64,000 nt of DNA from J054 sp965221985 (lineage in GTDB: Bacteria > Pseudomonadota > Gammaproteobacteria > Steroidobacterales > GCA-2729495), in contig OZ244928.1 of assembly GCA_965221985.1 (NCBI GenBank), positions 62,001 to 126,000 of the forward strand. The letters are read 5' to 3'. A model generated the notes under the pieces. The model was given only the letters and a program-made list of their open reading frames with translations, had not been told where the DNA came from and made no database searches. Shown here piece by piece: positions 1-9,205 of this stretch. Made by a program: the position numbers and the translations under genes. Every line of letters begins with the position of its first letter. Positions within the stretch are counted from its first letter, which is position 1.

Positions 1-231
1 ACGGATATGCCCGCATGCTTCAAAACCGTTCATCACGGGCATCTCTACATCCAATAGCACGATACTGGGACGCTGCTTCTCAAAGGCACTTACCAACTCT
101 TGACCATTGCTAAACACCTGAACGTCGAAGCCAGCGCTAGACAGAGATTGTTCGTAGAGCAACTGAAACCCCGGCTCATCATCAGCAACTAAGATCAGCG
201 GCCTTTTCAGGTCTGAATTCTGTTTATTCAT
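1..231 (-). CDS. Response regulator receiver domain protein (partial, C-terminus outside window)
   Basis: The 77 visible residues are the N-terminal part of a CheY-like receiver domain. The acidic pair is in LVADDEPG and the phospho-acceptor aspartate is in VLLDVEMPVMNGFEA. The ATG (229-231) overlaps the TGA of the hybrid kinase in an ATGA junction, so the two are translationally coupled and the kinase probably phosphorylates this protein. The output domain lies outside the window. In comparable YfiR/hybrid-kinase operons it is often GGDEF, but that is inference. Confidence 0.85.
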   Translation of the reverse strand, partial: MNKQNSDLKRPLILVADDEPGFQLLYEQSLSSAGFDVQVFSNGQELVSAFEKQRPSIVLLDVEMPVMNGFEACGHIR

Positions 232-3107
232 GCGGCCACCCCTTCGATTTTCGCTTTGAGTGCTTTCCTTACACGACCGTGCTCACGGTGCATCTGCTTT
301 ACGAGGCTTACGGCATCAGTGAGATCTTCCTCGCGGCCGCATTTCTCGAGACGCTTACAAATATCGGCCAAACCATTCGCGCCGAGGTTGGCGCTGCTGG
401 ATTTAAATGAGTGAGCTGCTTCACGAAGCGCGGCTGAATCGCCGGCCTTGACCGCAGACAAAATAGAAGTTTCGTGATCTGCTGAACTACTCAAATACAG
501 CGTAATGATCTGACTGAGTAAGTCATCGCCGCCCGGCTGCTGTAGAGAGCGAATCTGCGCCAGAGCTTGCTCGTCGATAGCCGTGCTCGAATCAGCTGCC
601 GCTGCCGCTTCAGCTACAGGAGCGCTTGGTGATTGCGAACGGTCTTGCTCCGCGACTTCCTGCGTTGCTTTATGCGCAGCCGAGCGAGCGGCGTGGTTCG
701 GCACACTCGATTCAATTGCCGTACGCAGATCTTCAAGGGTAAAAGGCTTGCTCAGGTAGTCGGACATGCCTGCATCCAGGCAGCGCTGACGATCTCCTTG
801 TAAGGCATTTGCCGTTAGAGCGATGATGGGCGTGGGGTAAAGTTGGGAATCGGTCTCAATGCAACGAATTTCTCCCGTAGCCGTAAATCCGTCCATAACG
901 GGCATTTGACAGTCCATCAAGACAAGGTCGAACTTCTGAGACTTGAATAGTTCGACAGCTTCTTGGCCGTTGTTAGCCAAAGTTACCCTGCAACTCATTT
1001 GATCGAGCATGCCCATTGCGACTGCTTGATTCACCGCATTGTCTTCGACAAGCATCACACTTAGATTCAGCGGTGCACCACCGGTACTCGGTTCGAATTT
1101 TGGCGCCTTGGCAATCATTGAATCGCTAATGTGCGGATGACCTCCTAGCGTACTGAGCATGCAAAAGTAGAGTTGAGCCTGACGCACGGGCTTGGTCAAC
1201 CAAGCGTCTATACCTAGATCAGCGAGCCCATCTTGTGACTGACTCGCCGATACCGAGCTGAGTAACACGACTGGTAACCCAGCCATCGCAGGATCGTCAC
1301 GAATGGCTCGCGCCACCGCCACGCCATCTAAGTCGGGCATGTGATAGTCCAGAAGGAGCAATTCGAAACTTTTTCCCGCGGCATTTGCCGCCGCCAATTT
1401 TTCCAATGCTGCGGCACCCGACTCTACATCGGCAACATCCATACCCCAGCCTAGTAATTGCTCTCGGAGAATTTCCCGGTTGAGTTCACTGTCGTCGGCT
1501 ACTAGAACGCGTATTCCGCTTAATCCGTCGGTCCGCAAGCTCGTGTCAGCAGTAGAGTCAATCTCTAGTGGCACTTTGATGTAAAAGCTTGACCCTTTAC
1601 CAAGCTTGCTCTCGACACCGATTTTGCCGCCCATCAGCTCCACCAACTGCTTGCTAATCGCCAGGCCCAGGCCCGTGCCGCCGAATCGACGCGTGGTGGA
1701 TCCGTCTTCCTGGGCAAATGAATCAAAAATTCGGCTTAGGTTATTCGCATTAATGCCCACGCCGGTGTCTTGCACCACGCACTGAACCCAGTGCCGCCTA
1801 TCGGCCGAAATGCTTTGCGTAACACGCACAACAATAGAACCAGCCTCGGTGAACTTGACAGCGTTTCCAATCAAATTCACCAAAACTTGACGCAAGCGCA
1901 TGGAGTCACCAAAGCGCCCCGCCCTGAGATCAGGCGGAATCTTGCTAACCAATTCAAGGCCCTTAGCATGTGCCCGTTCCGCCAAGAGTTCGACGCTTTC
2001 CTCGATGACTTCGCGTAGATCAAACGGCGCGTGATCAAGCTCTAACTTTCCGGCCTCGATCTTAGAAAAGTCCAAAATGTCATTGATGATGAACAATAGG
2101 CTATCGGCGGAATGGCGAATTGTTTCGGCGTACCGTATTTGGCGGTCATCTAGCGAAGTCGAATTCATCAAGAGGTCGGTCATTCCAAGCACGCCATTCA
2201 TCGGTGTGCGAATCTCATGACTCATTCGCGCCAGAAACTCACTCTTCGCCTGGCTCGCTGCTTCAGCCCTATCTTTCTCCAATCGGTGCCGGGCAACGGC
2301 ATGGGACAGCTCCTTCGTACGCTTGCCGACTTCGCGCTCCAGTTCTTGCCGGTGCTTTTGTAGCTTTCGGTCACGATCATCAAGCTGGCATAGCATTTCG
2401 TTGAAACCGATTACCAAGTCGCCCACCTCATCCTTCGTTCTAGGTGTACCTCGAACGGTAAAATCTTTGACGGTGGAGACTTCGCGCGTCAGGTTGAGTA
2501 GCTCCTTGATGGGCTGAGTAATTACTCGCTGTAAGCGGGCGGCCAAAATAATCGCGACGAATACAGCTAGAAAAAGTGCGGCAACCGCCACAAGAATGTG
2601 CAAGAACAACGAACGCGTCAGCTTATCCAAGCTACTGCGAATAAGTAGCGCACCGATGCGCTCTCGATCGAAGTAGATAGGCGATATAACATACAAGTCA
2701 GAGAAGCCTCGCTGCGTATAAACAACGCTCTTGGCATCAATGTTCTCGGCGATCCAGTCAACAACTTCCTGTTGTCGGGGCTCAGGTGCCGCACTCTCAA
2801 AAATTCTTTCCAGGAACGGCAGACCATTGTTTGTATAGAGGGTCGCCTCGCGGATATCCGAATCTGCCGCCAAAGACCCCAGTACGCGACCAGCCAATAC
2901 CGTATCCTCAAACGTCAAGGCCGCAGCACTATTCTGGCCTGTGGCATCGGCCAGGGTCGCGATATAGCTGACGATCTCGGCGCGAGAACTATAGACTTCA
3001 CCTGCGATGAAAGTTAAGGCAGATATCAGCAGCGCAACGCAGGCAGCGAAGACGATGATAAACCGGAGCTTAAGACCCAGGCGCGAGTTTCGGAAGAACT
3101 TAATCAC
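228..3107 (-). CDS. Hybrid sensor histidine kinase (BarA-like; HAMP-HisKA-HATPase-REC-REC-Hpt)
   Basis: A 959-residue inner-membrane phosphorelay kinase. A transmembrane helix (about 14-35) is followed by a roughly 130-residue periplasmic sensor resembling CHASE8, a second helix (about 168-190), a HAMP linker and coiled coil (about 190-285), then HisKA with phospho-His297 in FLARMSHEIRTPMNG. The HATPase domain carries GTGLGLAI. Two receiver domains follow (aspartates in LLLLDYHMPDLDG and LVLMDCQMPVMDG). A C-terminal Hpt domain has its histidine in AAHSFKSSSANLG. All catalytic residues are present. The start overlaps the YfiR-like gene by 4 bp and the stop overlaps the response regulator, so it sits in the middle of a four-gene operon. 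The ligand is not predictable; input via the YfiR-like protein and TonB receptor is inferred from order. Confidence 0.93.
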   Translation of the reverse strand: MIKFFRNSRLGLKLRFIIVFAACVALLISALTFIAGEVYSSRAEIVSYIATLADATGQNSAAALTFEDTVLAGRVLGSLAADSDIREATLYTNNGLPFLERIFESAAPEPRQQEVVDWIAENIDAKSVVYTQRGFSDLYVISPIYFDRERIGALLIRSSLDKLTRSLFLHILVAVAALFLAVFVAIILAARLQRVITQPIKELLNLTREVSTVKDFTVRGTPRTKDEVGDLVIGFNEMLCQLDDRDRKLQKHRQELEREVGKRTKELSHAVARHRLEKDRAEAASQAKSEFLARMSHEIRTPMNGVLGMTDLLMNSTSLDDRQIRYAETIRHSADSLLFIINDILDFSKIEAGKLELDHAPFDLREVIEESVELLAERAHAKGLELVSKIPPDLRAGRFGDSMRLRQVLVNLIGNAVKFTEAGSIVVRVTQSISADRRHWVQCVVQDTGVGINANNLSRIFDSFAQEDGSTTRRFGGTGLGLAISKQLVELMGGKIGVESKLGKGSSFYIKVPLEIDSTADTSLRTDGLSGIRVLVADDSELNREILREQLLGWGMDVADVESGAAALEKLAAANAAGKSFELLLLDYHMPDLDGVAVARAIRDDPAMAGLPVVLLSSVSASQSQDGLADLGIDAWLTKPVRQAQLYFCMLSTLGGHPHISDSMIAKAPKFEPSTGGAPLNLSVMLVEDNAVNQAVAMGMLDQMSCRVTLANNGQEAVELFKSQKFDLVLMDCQMPVMDGFTATGEIRCIETDSQLYPTPIIALTANALQGDRQRCLDAGMSDYLSKPFTLEDLRTAIESSVPNHAARSAAHKATQEVAEQDRSQSPSAPVAEAAAAADSSTAIDEQALAQIRSLQQPGGDDLLSQIITLYLSSSADHETSILSAVKAGDSAALREAAHSFKSSSANLGANGLADICKRLEKCGREEDLTDAVSLVKQMHREHGRVRKALKAKIEGVAA

Positions 3108-3679
3108 GATGAGTCTCCTGCATCGTTGCTTTCGAGAATCGCTAACTGCAGGAGTTGCGCATTAAACTCCAGCCCCGATTTTTCGGTTGAGCTCAAATTG
3201 ATTCGAAAGCGCATGCGATTTTTATCCAGCACGAAGCCGAGAATTCCTCCCAGCTCACGAAAGTCATCGGTATCGCCAACCGTCAATATAGGCTGGCTGG
3301 AAGCCGCGCTGATGACGTCTCTCAATTCTTGTCGCCTGTCCGCGGCAACATATACAGCCTGGCAGTCGTCAAGCACGTCGATCGATTTTTCTATCGCCCG
3401 AACCCTTAGGCTGCGTCCGTGGACCAATTGCTCTTCGAGCGTCTTCATACTTGCGCTCAACTCATCCTCGCCTAGCACGCATAAATGCAAACTCGATGTT
3501 GGTAGCTCGAAAACACTTGCGGGCCAGCGAGTGAATTTCGCGATCTTGATAAAAAGAGCAGCCTTTATGTCTGCCTCCGTAATCGCCAAAGCGGGCTCAG
3601 CAACCCCGATAGCGAGCAAAACTGCGGCAAGAAGGGCAGTGAGTTGCGGGCGACTGCTTGGCATCGTCAAAGGGCTCAT
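3104..3679 (-). CDS. YfiR/DUF4154 family periplasmic protein
   Basis: A 191-residue exported protein. A signal peptide (hydrophobic LTALLAAVLLAIGVA, cleavage near EPALA) is followed by a YfiR/DUF4154 domain: an early AALFIKIAKFTRWP, a central QAVYVAA, then ILTVGDTDDF and GGILGFVLDKNRMRFRIN. In Pseudomonas, YfiR is a periplasmic repressor of a diguanylate cyclase. Here it lies between a TonB-dependent receptor (23 bp upstream) and a hybrid kinase (ATGA overlap), so it probably modulates the kinase sensor domain. The start has no strong ribosome-binding site; Met6 is an alternative. Confidence 0.88.
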   Translation of the reverse strand: MSPLTMPSSRPQLTALLAAVLLAIGVAEPALAITEADIKAALFIKIAKFTRWPASVFELPTSSLHLCVLGEDELSASMKTLEEQLVHGRSLRVRAIEKSIDVLDDCQAVYVAADRRQELRDVISAASSQPILTVGDTDDFRELGGILGFVLDKNRMRFRINLSSTEKSGLEFNAQLLQLAILESNDAGDSS

Positions 3680-3702
3680 CTACTAGCTGGTGATGAGGGC
3701 TA

Positions 3703-5832
3703 CTAAAACGACCAACGCAGCGTGGCGTATACGCTACGCTCTATCGCCGTCGGCACAATGTCGTTTAGCTCTGAATTGGCTTCACGATGTGCATCATCGA
3801 GCAGGTTCGCACCCCGCAGCGCCAAATGGAGCGACTCAGTCGGCTTCCAGATCAGATTAGCATCGGCCTCCCAGTAGCTATCTATTGAGTAGTAGTCAAT
3901 ATCATCGACGAAACGTAGGCCGAGGTTTAGGTTCAAGTTAGCAGGCAGCACGAAACCGGCTCTAAAGTAAAGCTGATGCTCGGGACTGCTCGCCTCAATC
4001 CCGCTACCGCTGACAGCCCCACTACCCGAATCAGACAAATCCATCTTTAGCAGAGAATAGGAGCCAGAAAACTTAAGGTTTTGACTAGGATGCCAGTTCA
4101 AAACCGCCTCAAGGCCCTTTGTGTTTCCCTCTAAGTCGTTATTGAATCCGATGGGCGCGGAAACATATGTCGACCCAAATATGCAAGCGGGATTGACAGA
4201 AACATCTTCGCCAGACGGCTCACAAAGAATACCTATGGGGTCGCCACCACGAAGATCATCGTATTCGTTGTAATAGGTGGCGATATCGAGGTTGACGGAT
4301 TGACCAAGCAGGGTTCTATAACCAATCTCATAGGCAACCAATTTTTCGGACATTAAATCCTCGTTGCCGCGCACCGAGGAGCGAAGGGGTATTGGTGTTG
4401 GATTCGGTGGAACCCCCGCCGGAATCACAGGGTTGATATCTCGAATGTACTCCGCGGACAAGTCAACGTGCGAAGGAATCCGCACTGCTCGGGTTACAGC
4501 ACCCCAAACCACAGTACTATCAGTGGCATTCCAGCGCATGCGCGCGCTTGGCATGACATCTACGTTTTTTCTCGACATATCATTTTTCTCGAACTTGACA
4601 CCGAGCACCAGTGCAAGCCGATCTTCGATCAGGGAGATTTCGTCATTTACAAACAGATTGACAACGCTGTAACGTTTAACGTCGCGGTTGCTGAAGGGGT
4701 CGTCGCCAGCATTATTGAGCGTCAGATCAATGAGATCTGAACTCACCAGTTCAAGGCGAGTTGAGCGATAGCCAATGCCGACAATTACATCGTGCCGCTG
4801 CCAAAACTCTAGTCGGCTCTGAAATTCAACATCGAAGGTACCGCGTTCTTCACCATACTGGCGCGTGTCACGATCAGTTCGGTCGTAGAAGACTTGCAAT
4901 TGAGTCGTATGACCCTGACCCCAATTTCCGTCCCAACGCCCCAGGGTGAAGAATCCAGAGAGATCTTGTTCGAAATCCTCTTGGCGCAAATAGGGCGGAG
5001 AAAGCGTCGCGAGATTCAGACGCTCGCCCACATCCGCAGAATACACTTCGGATAACAAACTCAAGCTGGACCGATCAGTATTCGCCCAATCCAATCTCAG
5101 GCCACCACGAAGCATCTGCCAGTCATCGGCCGTATCCTGGCCTGTTAGATCTTCTTCGCCATCTTCATCAAAGTACTTCCCATAAACTCGATATGACAAG
5201 CCGTTGTCATTAGACATACCGTAGCGGGCCGCGGCGGACACCGCAGACTCATCGCCGTAACTTGCAGTAACTAGACCGCGTTGCGTATCGGCTGATGACT
5301 TAGTAATAATATTGATGACGCCGTTAACCGCATTAGTACCCCATATGGTCCCGCCCGGACCACGAATGACTTCAATGCGCTCTACGTCATCCAAAAGCGT
5401 ATCTTGCACATCCCAAAACACGCCTGAAAATGACGGCGTATAGACCGTCCTTCCGTCCCTCAGGACCAGAAGCTTGTTTGCAAAGCGACCATTAAATCCA
5501 CGCGCACTAATCGCCCACTTACTGGCATCAACTTGAGTAACTTGCAAACCAGGCGCTAGACGAAGCGCTTCAGGAATACTGCGCACACCGGATTGAATAA
5601 TGTCTTCGTTGGTAATCACGTAAACAGCGGCGGCTGTATCAGAAAGCCGCTGACTTTTCTTGGAGGCTGAAGTAACTTCGAGATTTAGAAGCTCTTCGAG
5701 ACTAAGATCAGCAAGCGCCGCAGCACCAGATTTAGACGCGATGAAGTCACCGCTACCAGCCCAGGCTAGCTGACCGAAAAACACCCCAAAGACTACGACC
5801 GTACTCAGCGCGCAGGCGCGAAATAATGACAT
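3703..5832 (-). CDS. TonB-dependent outer-membrane receptor
   Basis: A ligand-gated outer-membrane transporter. The plug domain follows a short region with LSLEELLNLEVTSASKK, a pattern common in receptors paired with YfiR/hybrid-kinase operons, and contains VIRGPGGTIWGTNAVNGVIN. A beta-barrel fills the rest and ends in an aromatic C-terminus (LRWSF). The open frame extends to an ATG at 5892, but the ATG at 5832 is preceded by AGGGATGGGA and opens directly into a signal peptide (SLFRACALSTVVVFGVFF), so I prefer it (709 residues). It is the first gene of the operon leading to the YfiR-like protein, the hybrid kinase and the response regulator. Substrate unknown. Confidence 0.9.
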   Translation of the reverse strand: MSLFRACALSTVVVFGVFFGQLAWAGSGDFIASKSGAAALADLSLEELLNLEVTSASKKSQRLSDTAAAVYVITNEDIIQSGVRSIPEALRLAPGLQVTQVDASKWAISARGFNGRFANKLLVLRDGRTVYTPSFSGVFWDVQDTLLDDVERIEVIRGPGGTIWGTNAVNGVINIITKSSADTQRGLVTASYGDESAVSAAARYGMSNDNGLSYRVYGKYFDEDGEEDLTGQDTADDWQMLRGGLRLDWANTDRSSLSLLSEVYSADVGERLNLATLSPPYLRQEDFEQDLSGFFTLGRWDGNWGQGHTTQLQVFYDRTDRDTRQYGEERGTFDVEFQSRLEFWQRHDVIVGIGYRSTRLELVSSDLIDLTLNNAGDDPFSNRDVKRYSVVNLFVNDEISLIEDRLALVLGVKFEKNDMSRKNVDVMPSARMRWNATDSTVVWGAVTRAVRIPSHVDLSAEYIRDINPVIPAGVPPNPTPIPLRSSVRGNEDLMSEKLVAYEIGYRTLLGQSVNLDIATYYNEYDDLRGGDPIGILCEPSGEDVSVNPACIFGSTYVSAPIGFNNDLEGNTKGLEAVLNWHPSQNLKFSGSYSLLKMDLSDSGSGAVSGSGIEASSPEHQLYFRAGFVLPANLNLNLGLRFVDDIDYYSIDSYWEADANLIWKPTESLHLALRGANLLDDAHREANSELNDIVPTAIERSVYATLRWSF

Positions 5833-6294
5833 CGTTCCCATCCCTAAGAACCCAAGGGCTGCAGTCAAAAACCGCTGCTCCTGGGCCAACATCTATTTAC
5901 CCGAGCACTACTGTGGCTGCGTCCGCCGGGAAGTTGAAGCATCGCGACTCATAAACGAGAGCGATTTCACATAGTCAGTGTTTCTGGGCGCGTTCGAGTG
6001 TGCGCAAGATCACATTTGGCTGACTTTCGGTCACGCATCGGGGACAGCGATGATTAGCCTGCCGGGACTGCTTTGAAGCCTATGCCTCGCCAGTTGTGAT
6101 ACGAGATACAGCGGCCATACAGGCTGTCTAAGTACAGCCTGTAGAATTCACCAAGCATGCAAGTAGCCTGAGTTTACAGTTCCGCAGTAAGCAAAACTTC
6201 TAATGCCAGGTCTTCAACAAGAAATCGATGGGCTCACCAGACGTTTAGTGGCAAACTCACCAATAATCACGCGCAGAATATGTTGGCGAAAAAA
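5833..6294. other. Intergenic region upstream of TonB-receptor operon
   Basis: About 460 bp without a convincing gene. Both flanking operons are on the minus strand, so it holds the end of the aryl-polyene operon and the promoter of the receptor operon. Apart from the inverted repeat at 6118-6143, I see no clear promoter hexamers or remnant coding sequence. Confidence 0.5.
6118..6143. repeat. Perfect 10-bp inverted repeat (hairpin or operator)
   Basis: TACAGGCTGT and ACAGCCTGTA are perfect complements separated by six bases (CTAAGT). No T-run follows on either strand, so it is not a classical intrinsic terminator. It could be a regulator-binding site for the receptor operon or a hairpin protecting the end of the pigment operon mRNA. 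Confidence 0.5.
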
Positions 6295-7521
6295 CTAGTT
6301 TAAGCGGCGAAAAATTAGCGAAGTGTTGATACCGCCGAAGGCAAAATTATTGCTCATGGCATATTCGTTGTTTAATACACGACCTTCATTGGTAATGTAG
6401 TCCAGCTCACCACAATCCGGGTCAAGATTGTTCAGATTTAAGGTCGGCGCATACCAATCGCTGTTGAGCATTTCTACGGTCATCCAGGCCTCCAATGCAC
6501 CACAAGCGCCCATGGAGTGTCCGATGTAGCTTTTCAACGAGCTGATTGGCATGCGAGACCCCAGGATCTTGTTCGTGGCCTGGGATTCCGCAACATCACC
6601 GCTACTGGTTGCGGTACCGTGTGCGTTAACATAGCCGATGGCATCAGACGCCAAGCCGGCATTTTTTAGCGATAGCTCAAGACATCGCCCAATGGTTTGC
6701 TGATTCGGTTTTGTAACATGGCTCCCGTCTGAGTTAGTCGCGTAGCCAACAAGCTCACAAATCATTTTGGCGCCGCGGGCCTTGGCGTGTTCAAATTCCT
6801 CCAACACAAACGTACCGGCACCCTCACCCAGGACCAACCCATCGCGGTCTACATCGAATGGACTGGGTGCAAGCTTTGGTTCATCGTTACGCGTACTGGT
6901 CGCATAAAGTGTATCGAACACCGCCGCCTCGGTAATACTAAGCTCTTCCGCGCCGCCGGCAAGCATTAGGTCTTGTGCACCACTGCGTATCGCCTCAAAC
7001 GCGTAGCCAATGCCCTGACTGCCCGCGGTACAGGCGCTACTGGTAGTAATAACCCGCCCGGTAAGACCAAAAAATACACCGATGTTCACGGCTGCGGTGT
7101 GGCTCATCATCCGAACGTAGCTCGTGGCGTTTAAGCCCTCAGTCCGGTTGTGAATCAAAAGGCGGCCAAATTCCATCACCGCATCAGGACTGCCGGTGGA
7201 TGAACCGTAAGAAACACCCACGGATCCCGATTTCAGTACCGGATCGCCGAGCAAACCAGCATCTTCCAGTGCGAGCTCGGAAGCTGATACAGCTAGGGCT
7301 GCGACTCGACCCATGCTGCGTGACTGCCGGCGGGACCAATGATCGGGAATTGAAAAATCTTCGACCGGCACGCCGAGACAAGTATTTAGGCCTTCACAGG
7401 TTTTCCAATCCTCCATGACCTCGACAGCGTTTTCTCGCGCATGCAAGGCAGCCTCGACGCTAGGCCAATCCGAACCCAATGCCGAATGCGCGCCGATGCC
7501 CGTTACTACGACTCTGCGCAT
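6295..7521 (-). CDS. apeR: Beta-ketoacyl-ACP synthase, aryl-polyene ApeR type
   Basis: A 408-residue thiolase-fold condensing enzyme of the FabF type. The active cysteine is in TTSSACTAGSQGIG; the two histidines are in NAHGTATSSGD and SLKSYIGHSMGA; the C-terminus has NNFAFGGINTSL. It would elongate the polyene acyl-ACP with malonyl units. It follows the ketoreductase directly (TAATG junction), and the gene order dehydratase-ketoreductase-KS matches apeP-apeQ-apeR of characterised aryl-polyene clusters. It is the last gene of the minus-strand pigment operon. Family assignment is firm; the specific Ape role rests on synteny. Confidence 0.9.
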   Translation of the reverse strand: MRRVVVTGIGAHSALGSDWPSVEAALHARENAVEVMEDWKTCEGLNTCLGVPVEDFSIPDHWSRRQSRSMGRVAALAVSASELALEDAGLLGDPVLKSGSVGVSYGSSTGSPDAVMEFGRLLIHNRTEGLNATSYVRMMSHTAAVNIGVFFGLTGRVITTSSACTAGSQGIGYAFEAIRSGAQDLMLAGGAEELSITEAAVFDTLYATSTRNDEPKLAPSPFDVDRDGLVLGEGAGTFVLEEFEHAKARGAKMICELVGYATNSDGSHVTKPNQQTIGRCLELSLKNAGLASDAIGYVNAHGTATSSGDVAESQATNKILGSRMPISSLKSYIGHSMGACGALEAWMTVEMLNSDWYAPTLNLNNLDPDCGELDYITNEGRVLNNEYAMSNNFAFGGINTSLIFRRLN

Positions 7522-8258
7522 TAGCTCAAACCACCGTCTACCGCAATTACCTGACGCGTAATATACGACGCATGCCCGGACATCAAGAAGCCTACCGTTT
7601 CGGCGACTTCGGCCGGCTTTCCAATCCGTCGCATAGGTATTTGTTTGATAATCAGATCCTCGGGTAAGTCGTCAGTCATCCCGGTCTCTATTAGGCCGGG
7701 CGCGACGCAATTTACCGTGATTTTCCGCTTTGCCAGTTCCAGGGCAAGCGCCTTGGTAGCACCGATCAGACCCGCCTTAGCGGCGCTATAGTTGACTTGG
7801 CCACGATTGCCCAACAGCCCGGACACGGAAGAAATAGCAACAATTCGTCCGGGCTTCTTGCGACGGATCATGGGCATGATCAAGGGCTGCAGCACGTTGT
7901 AAAAGCCATCGAGGTCCGTACGAATTACGGCGTCCCACTCCTCGCCGGTCAACAGGGGAAATGCGTTATCCCGATGAATCCCGGCATTGCAAACCACACC
8001 ATAGTAGGCGCCGTGCTGCTCAATGTCCTGAGTCAATGCAGCGGCCGCTTGTTGCCGGTCCGCCACATCAAAATATAAGCGACGCGCCCGAGTTTCACCA
8101 TACTGACCAAGCTGATCAAGGGTTTCGTTCAGGCCTTCGATATCTTGTCTGCAATGCGCAACCACATCATAGCCGCTTCGAGCCAAGGTCAGGGCAATGG
8201 CTCGACCGATTCCCCGGCTTGCACCCGTCACTAAGACCGTGTCTTTGTGGTCGGCCAA
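7521..8258 (-). CDS. apeQ: 3-oxoacyl-ACP reductase (FabG type, ApeQ)
   Basis: A 245-residue short-chain dehydrogenase. The NADP-binding glycine motif is TGASRGIGRAIA near the N-terminus, NAG is present, and the catalytic Ser-Tyr-Lys triad is in ISSVSGLLG and YSAAKAG. The C-terminus YITRQVIAVDGGLS is typical of FabG. It would reduce the ketone after each polyene extension. The start is a TTG at 8258 preceded by AAGGAA six bases upstream. That site overlaps the stop of the upstream dehydratase, indicating translational coupling. Confidence 0.9.
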   Translation of the reverse strand: MADHKDTVLVTGASRGIGRAIALTLARSGYDVVAHCRQDIEGLNETLDQLGQYGETRARRLYFDVADRQQAAAALTQDIEQHGAYYGVVCNAGIHRDNAFPLLTGEEWDAVIRTDLDGFYNVLQPLIMPMIRRKKPGRIVAISSVSGLLGNRGQVNYSAAKAGLIGATKALALELAKRKITVNCVAPGLIETGMTDDLPEDLIIKQIPMRRIGKPAEVAETVGFLMSGHASYITRQVIAVDGGLS

Positions 8259-8261
8259 TGT

Positions 8262-8732
8262 CTATTCCTTATCCGGGGACTGTTCGTAAACAGAAAGTCG
8301 CGCGCTGGCAATTACGTCCTGTGCCTTGATCTCACAATCGTAAGCACCGATCCGGTCGTCAAGAACCAGTTTTTCGGTCACCTTAACCAGCAATCGTTCA
8401 CCACAAGCAAACTCGGGAACTTCGCAACGGTAGTCACGGCAACTCACCAGATAGCCGGTATTGATAGGCGCAGATTGGGCACGTTTTTTTAAACCCGTTA
8501 GAGCCCCGATAGCCTGCGCCATGTATTCAATGCCCAGCCAGGCTGGCACATTCCCGTTATCTCTTGCAAACGGAATTCCAGGACGAATCCCTACCTCGGC
8601 AAGCAACTCATCATCGCTTGCCGACAAAACGCGATCGAGCAGCACCATGGGAGCGTCGTGCGGCAGCAAATCGGCTATTGGCGCGTGCAGATCCAGCTCT
8701 TCGGTGGCGGTAAGCTTTGAGCTCGTCGTCAT
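8262..8732 (-). CDS. apeP: 3-hydroxyacyl-ACP dehydratase, hot-dog fold (ApeP)
   Basis: About 156 residues from the ATG at 8732, which overlaps the thioesterase stop (ATGA); a longer frame to 8795 is less likely. ADLLPHDAPMVLLDRV and AWLGIEYMAQAIGALTGL are characteristic of the FabA/FabZ-like dehydratases of aryl-polyene clusters, with the catalytic histidine probably in LPHDAP. It would dehydrate 3-hydroxyacyl-ACP to the trans double bond. Adjacent to apeQ and apeR. Confidence 0.85.
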   Translation of the reverse strand: MTTSSKLTATEELDLHAPIADLLPHDAPMVLLDRVLSASDDELLAEVGIRPGIPFARDNGNVPAWLGIEYMAQAIGALTGLKKRAQSAPINTGYLVSCRDYRCEVPEFACGERLLVKVTEKLVLDDRIGAYDCEIKAQDVIASARLSVYEQSPDKE

Positions 8733-9202
8733 GGCTCGTTCAGCCCTTGCAACTTGGCCAGGCGATCGAGCAAGGCTGGCGGTGAACAGAGACATAGTTC
8801 GCCCGTACTGGCGTCCACGGCGGCCTGCATCGTGTAGGCTTCCGCCAAACGTTCACCCGATTCGGACTGCACCAAGTAATCGATTTTGAGGCGATGTTCC
8901 CACTCGGCCAAGCTGGCCGTGACCTTAATAAGCTGATCGAAATAGGCCGGCTGTATGAATCGCACTCGGGTATCAATCACGGGCCATACGTAACCTGACT
9001 CCTCCATTTTCTGGTAACCGTAATCGAACAGCTCCAGCAAAGCGCAGCGCGCGGAATCGAAATAGCGAAAATAGTTACCGTGCCAGACAACACCAGCGGG
9101 ATCGGCATCGTGAAAAGGAACTCTAACCAGCGCGGTGGCGGAAAGGCTGTTAGGCGCCGCAATGCTCTGGGCCGCCCCACGCCGCCGACTATTCGGTTGC
9201 AT
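8729..9202 (-). CDS. apeK: Acyl-ACP/CoA thioesterase, 4HBT hot-dog family (ApeK)
   Basis: A 157-residue thioesterase of the 4-hydroxybenzoyl-CoA thioesterase type. The signature FHDADPAGVVWHGNYFRYFD includes the catalytic aspartate, followed by a VRFIQPAYFDQL strand. In aryl-polyene pathways ApeK hydrolyses acyl-ACP late or in proofreading. It starts 3 bp after the upstream glycosyltransferase stop and overlaps apeP by 4 bp, firmly inside the operon. Confidence 0.85.
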   Translation of the reverse strand: MQPNSRRRGAAQSIAAPNSLSATALVRVPFHDADPAGVVWHGNYFRYFDSARCALLELFDYGYQKMEESGYVWPVIDTRVRFIQPAYFDQLIKVTASLAEWEHRLKIDYLVQSESGERLAEAYTMQAAVDASTGELCLCSPPALLDRLAKLQGLNEP

Positions 9203-9205
9203 GGA

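Noticed and set aside
3126..3686. A 186-codon plus-strand frame
   Set aside because: Exactly antisense to the YfiR-like gene with no recognisable domain.
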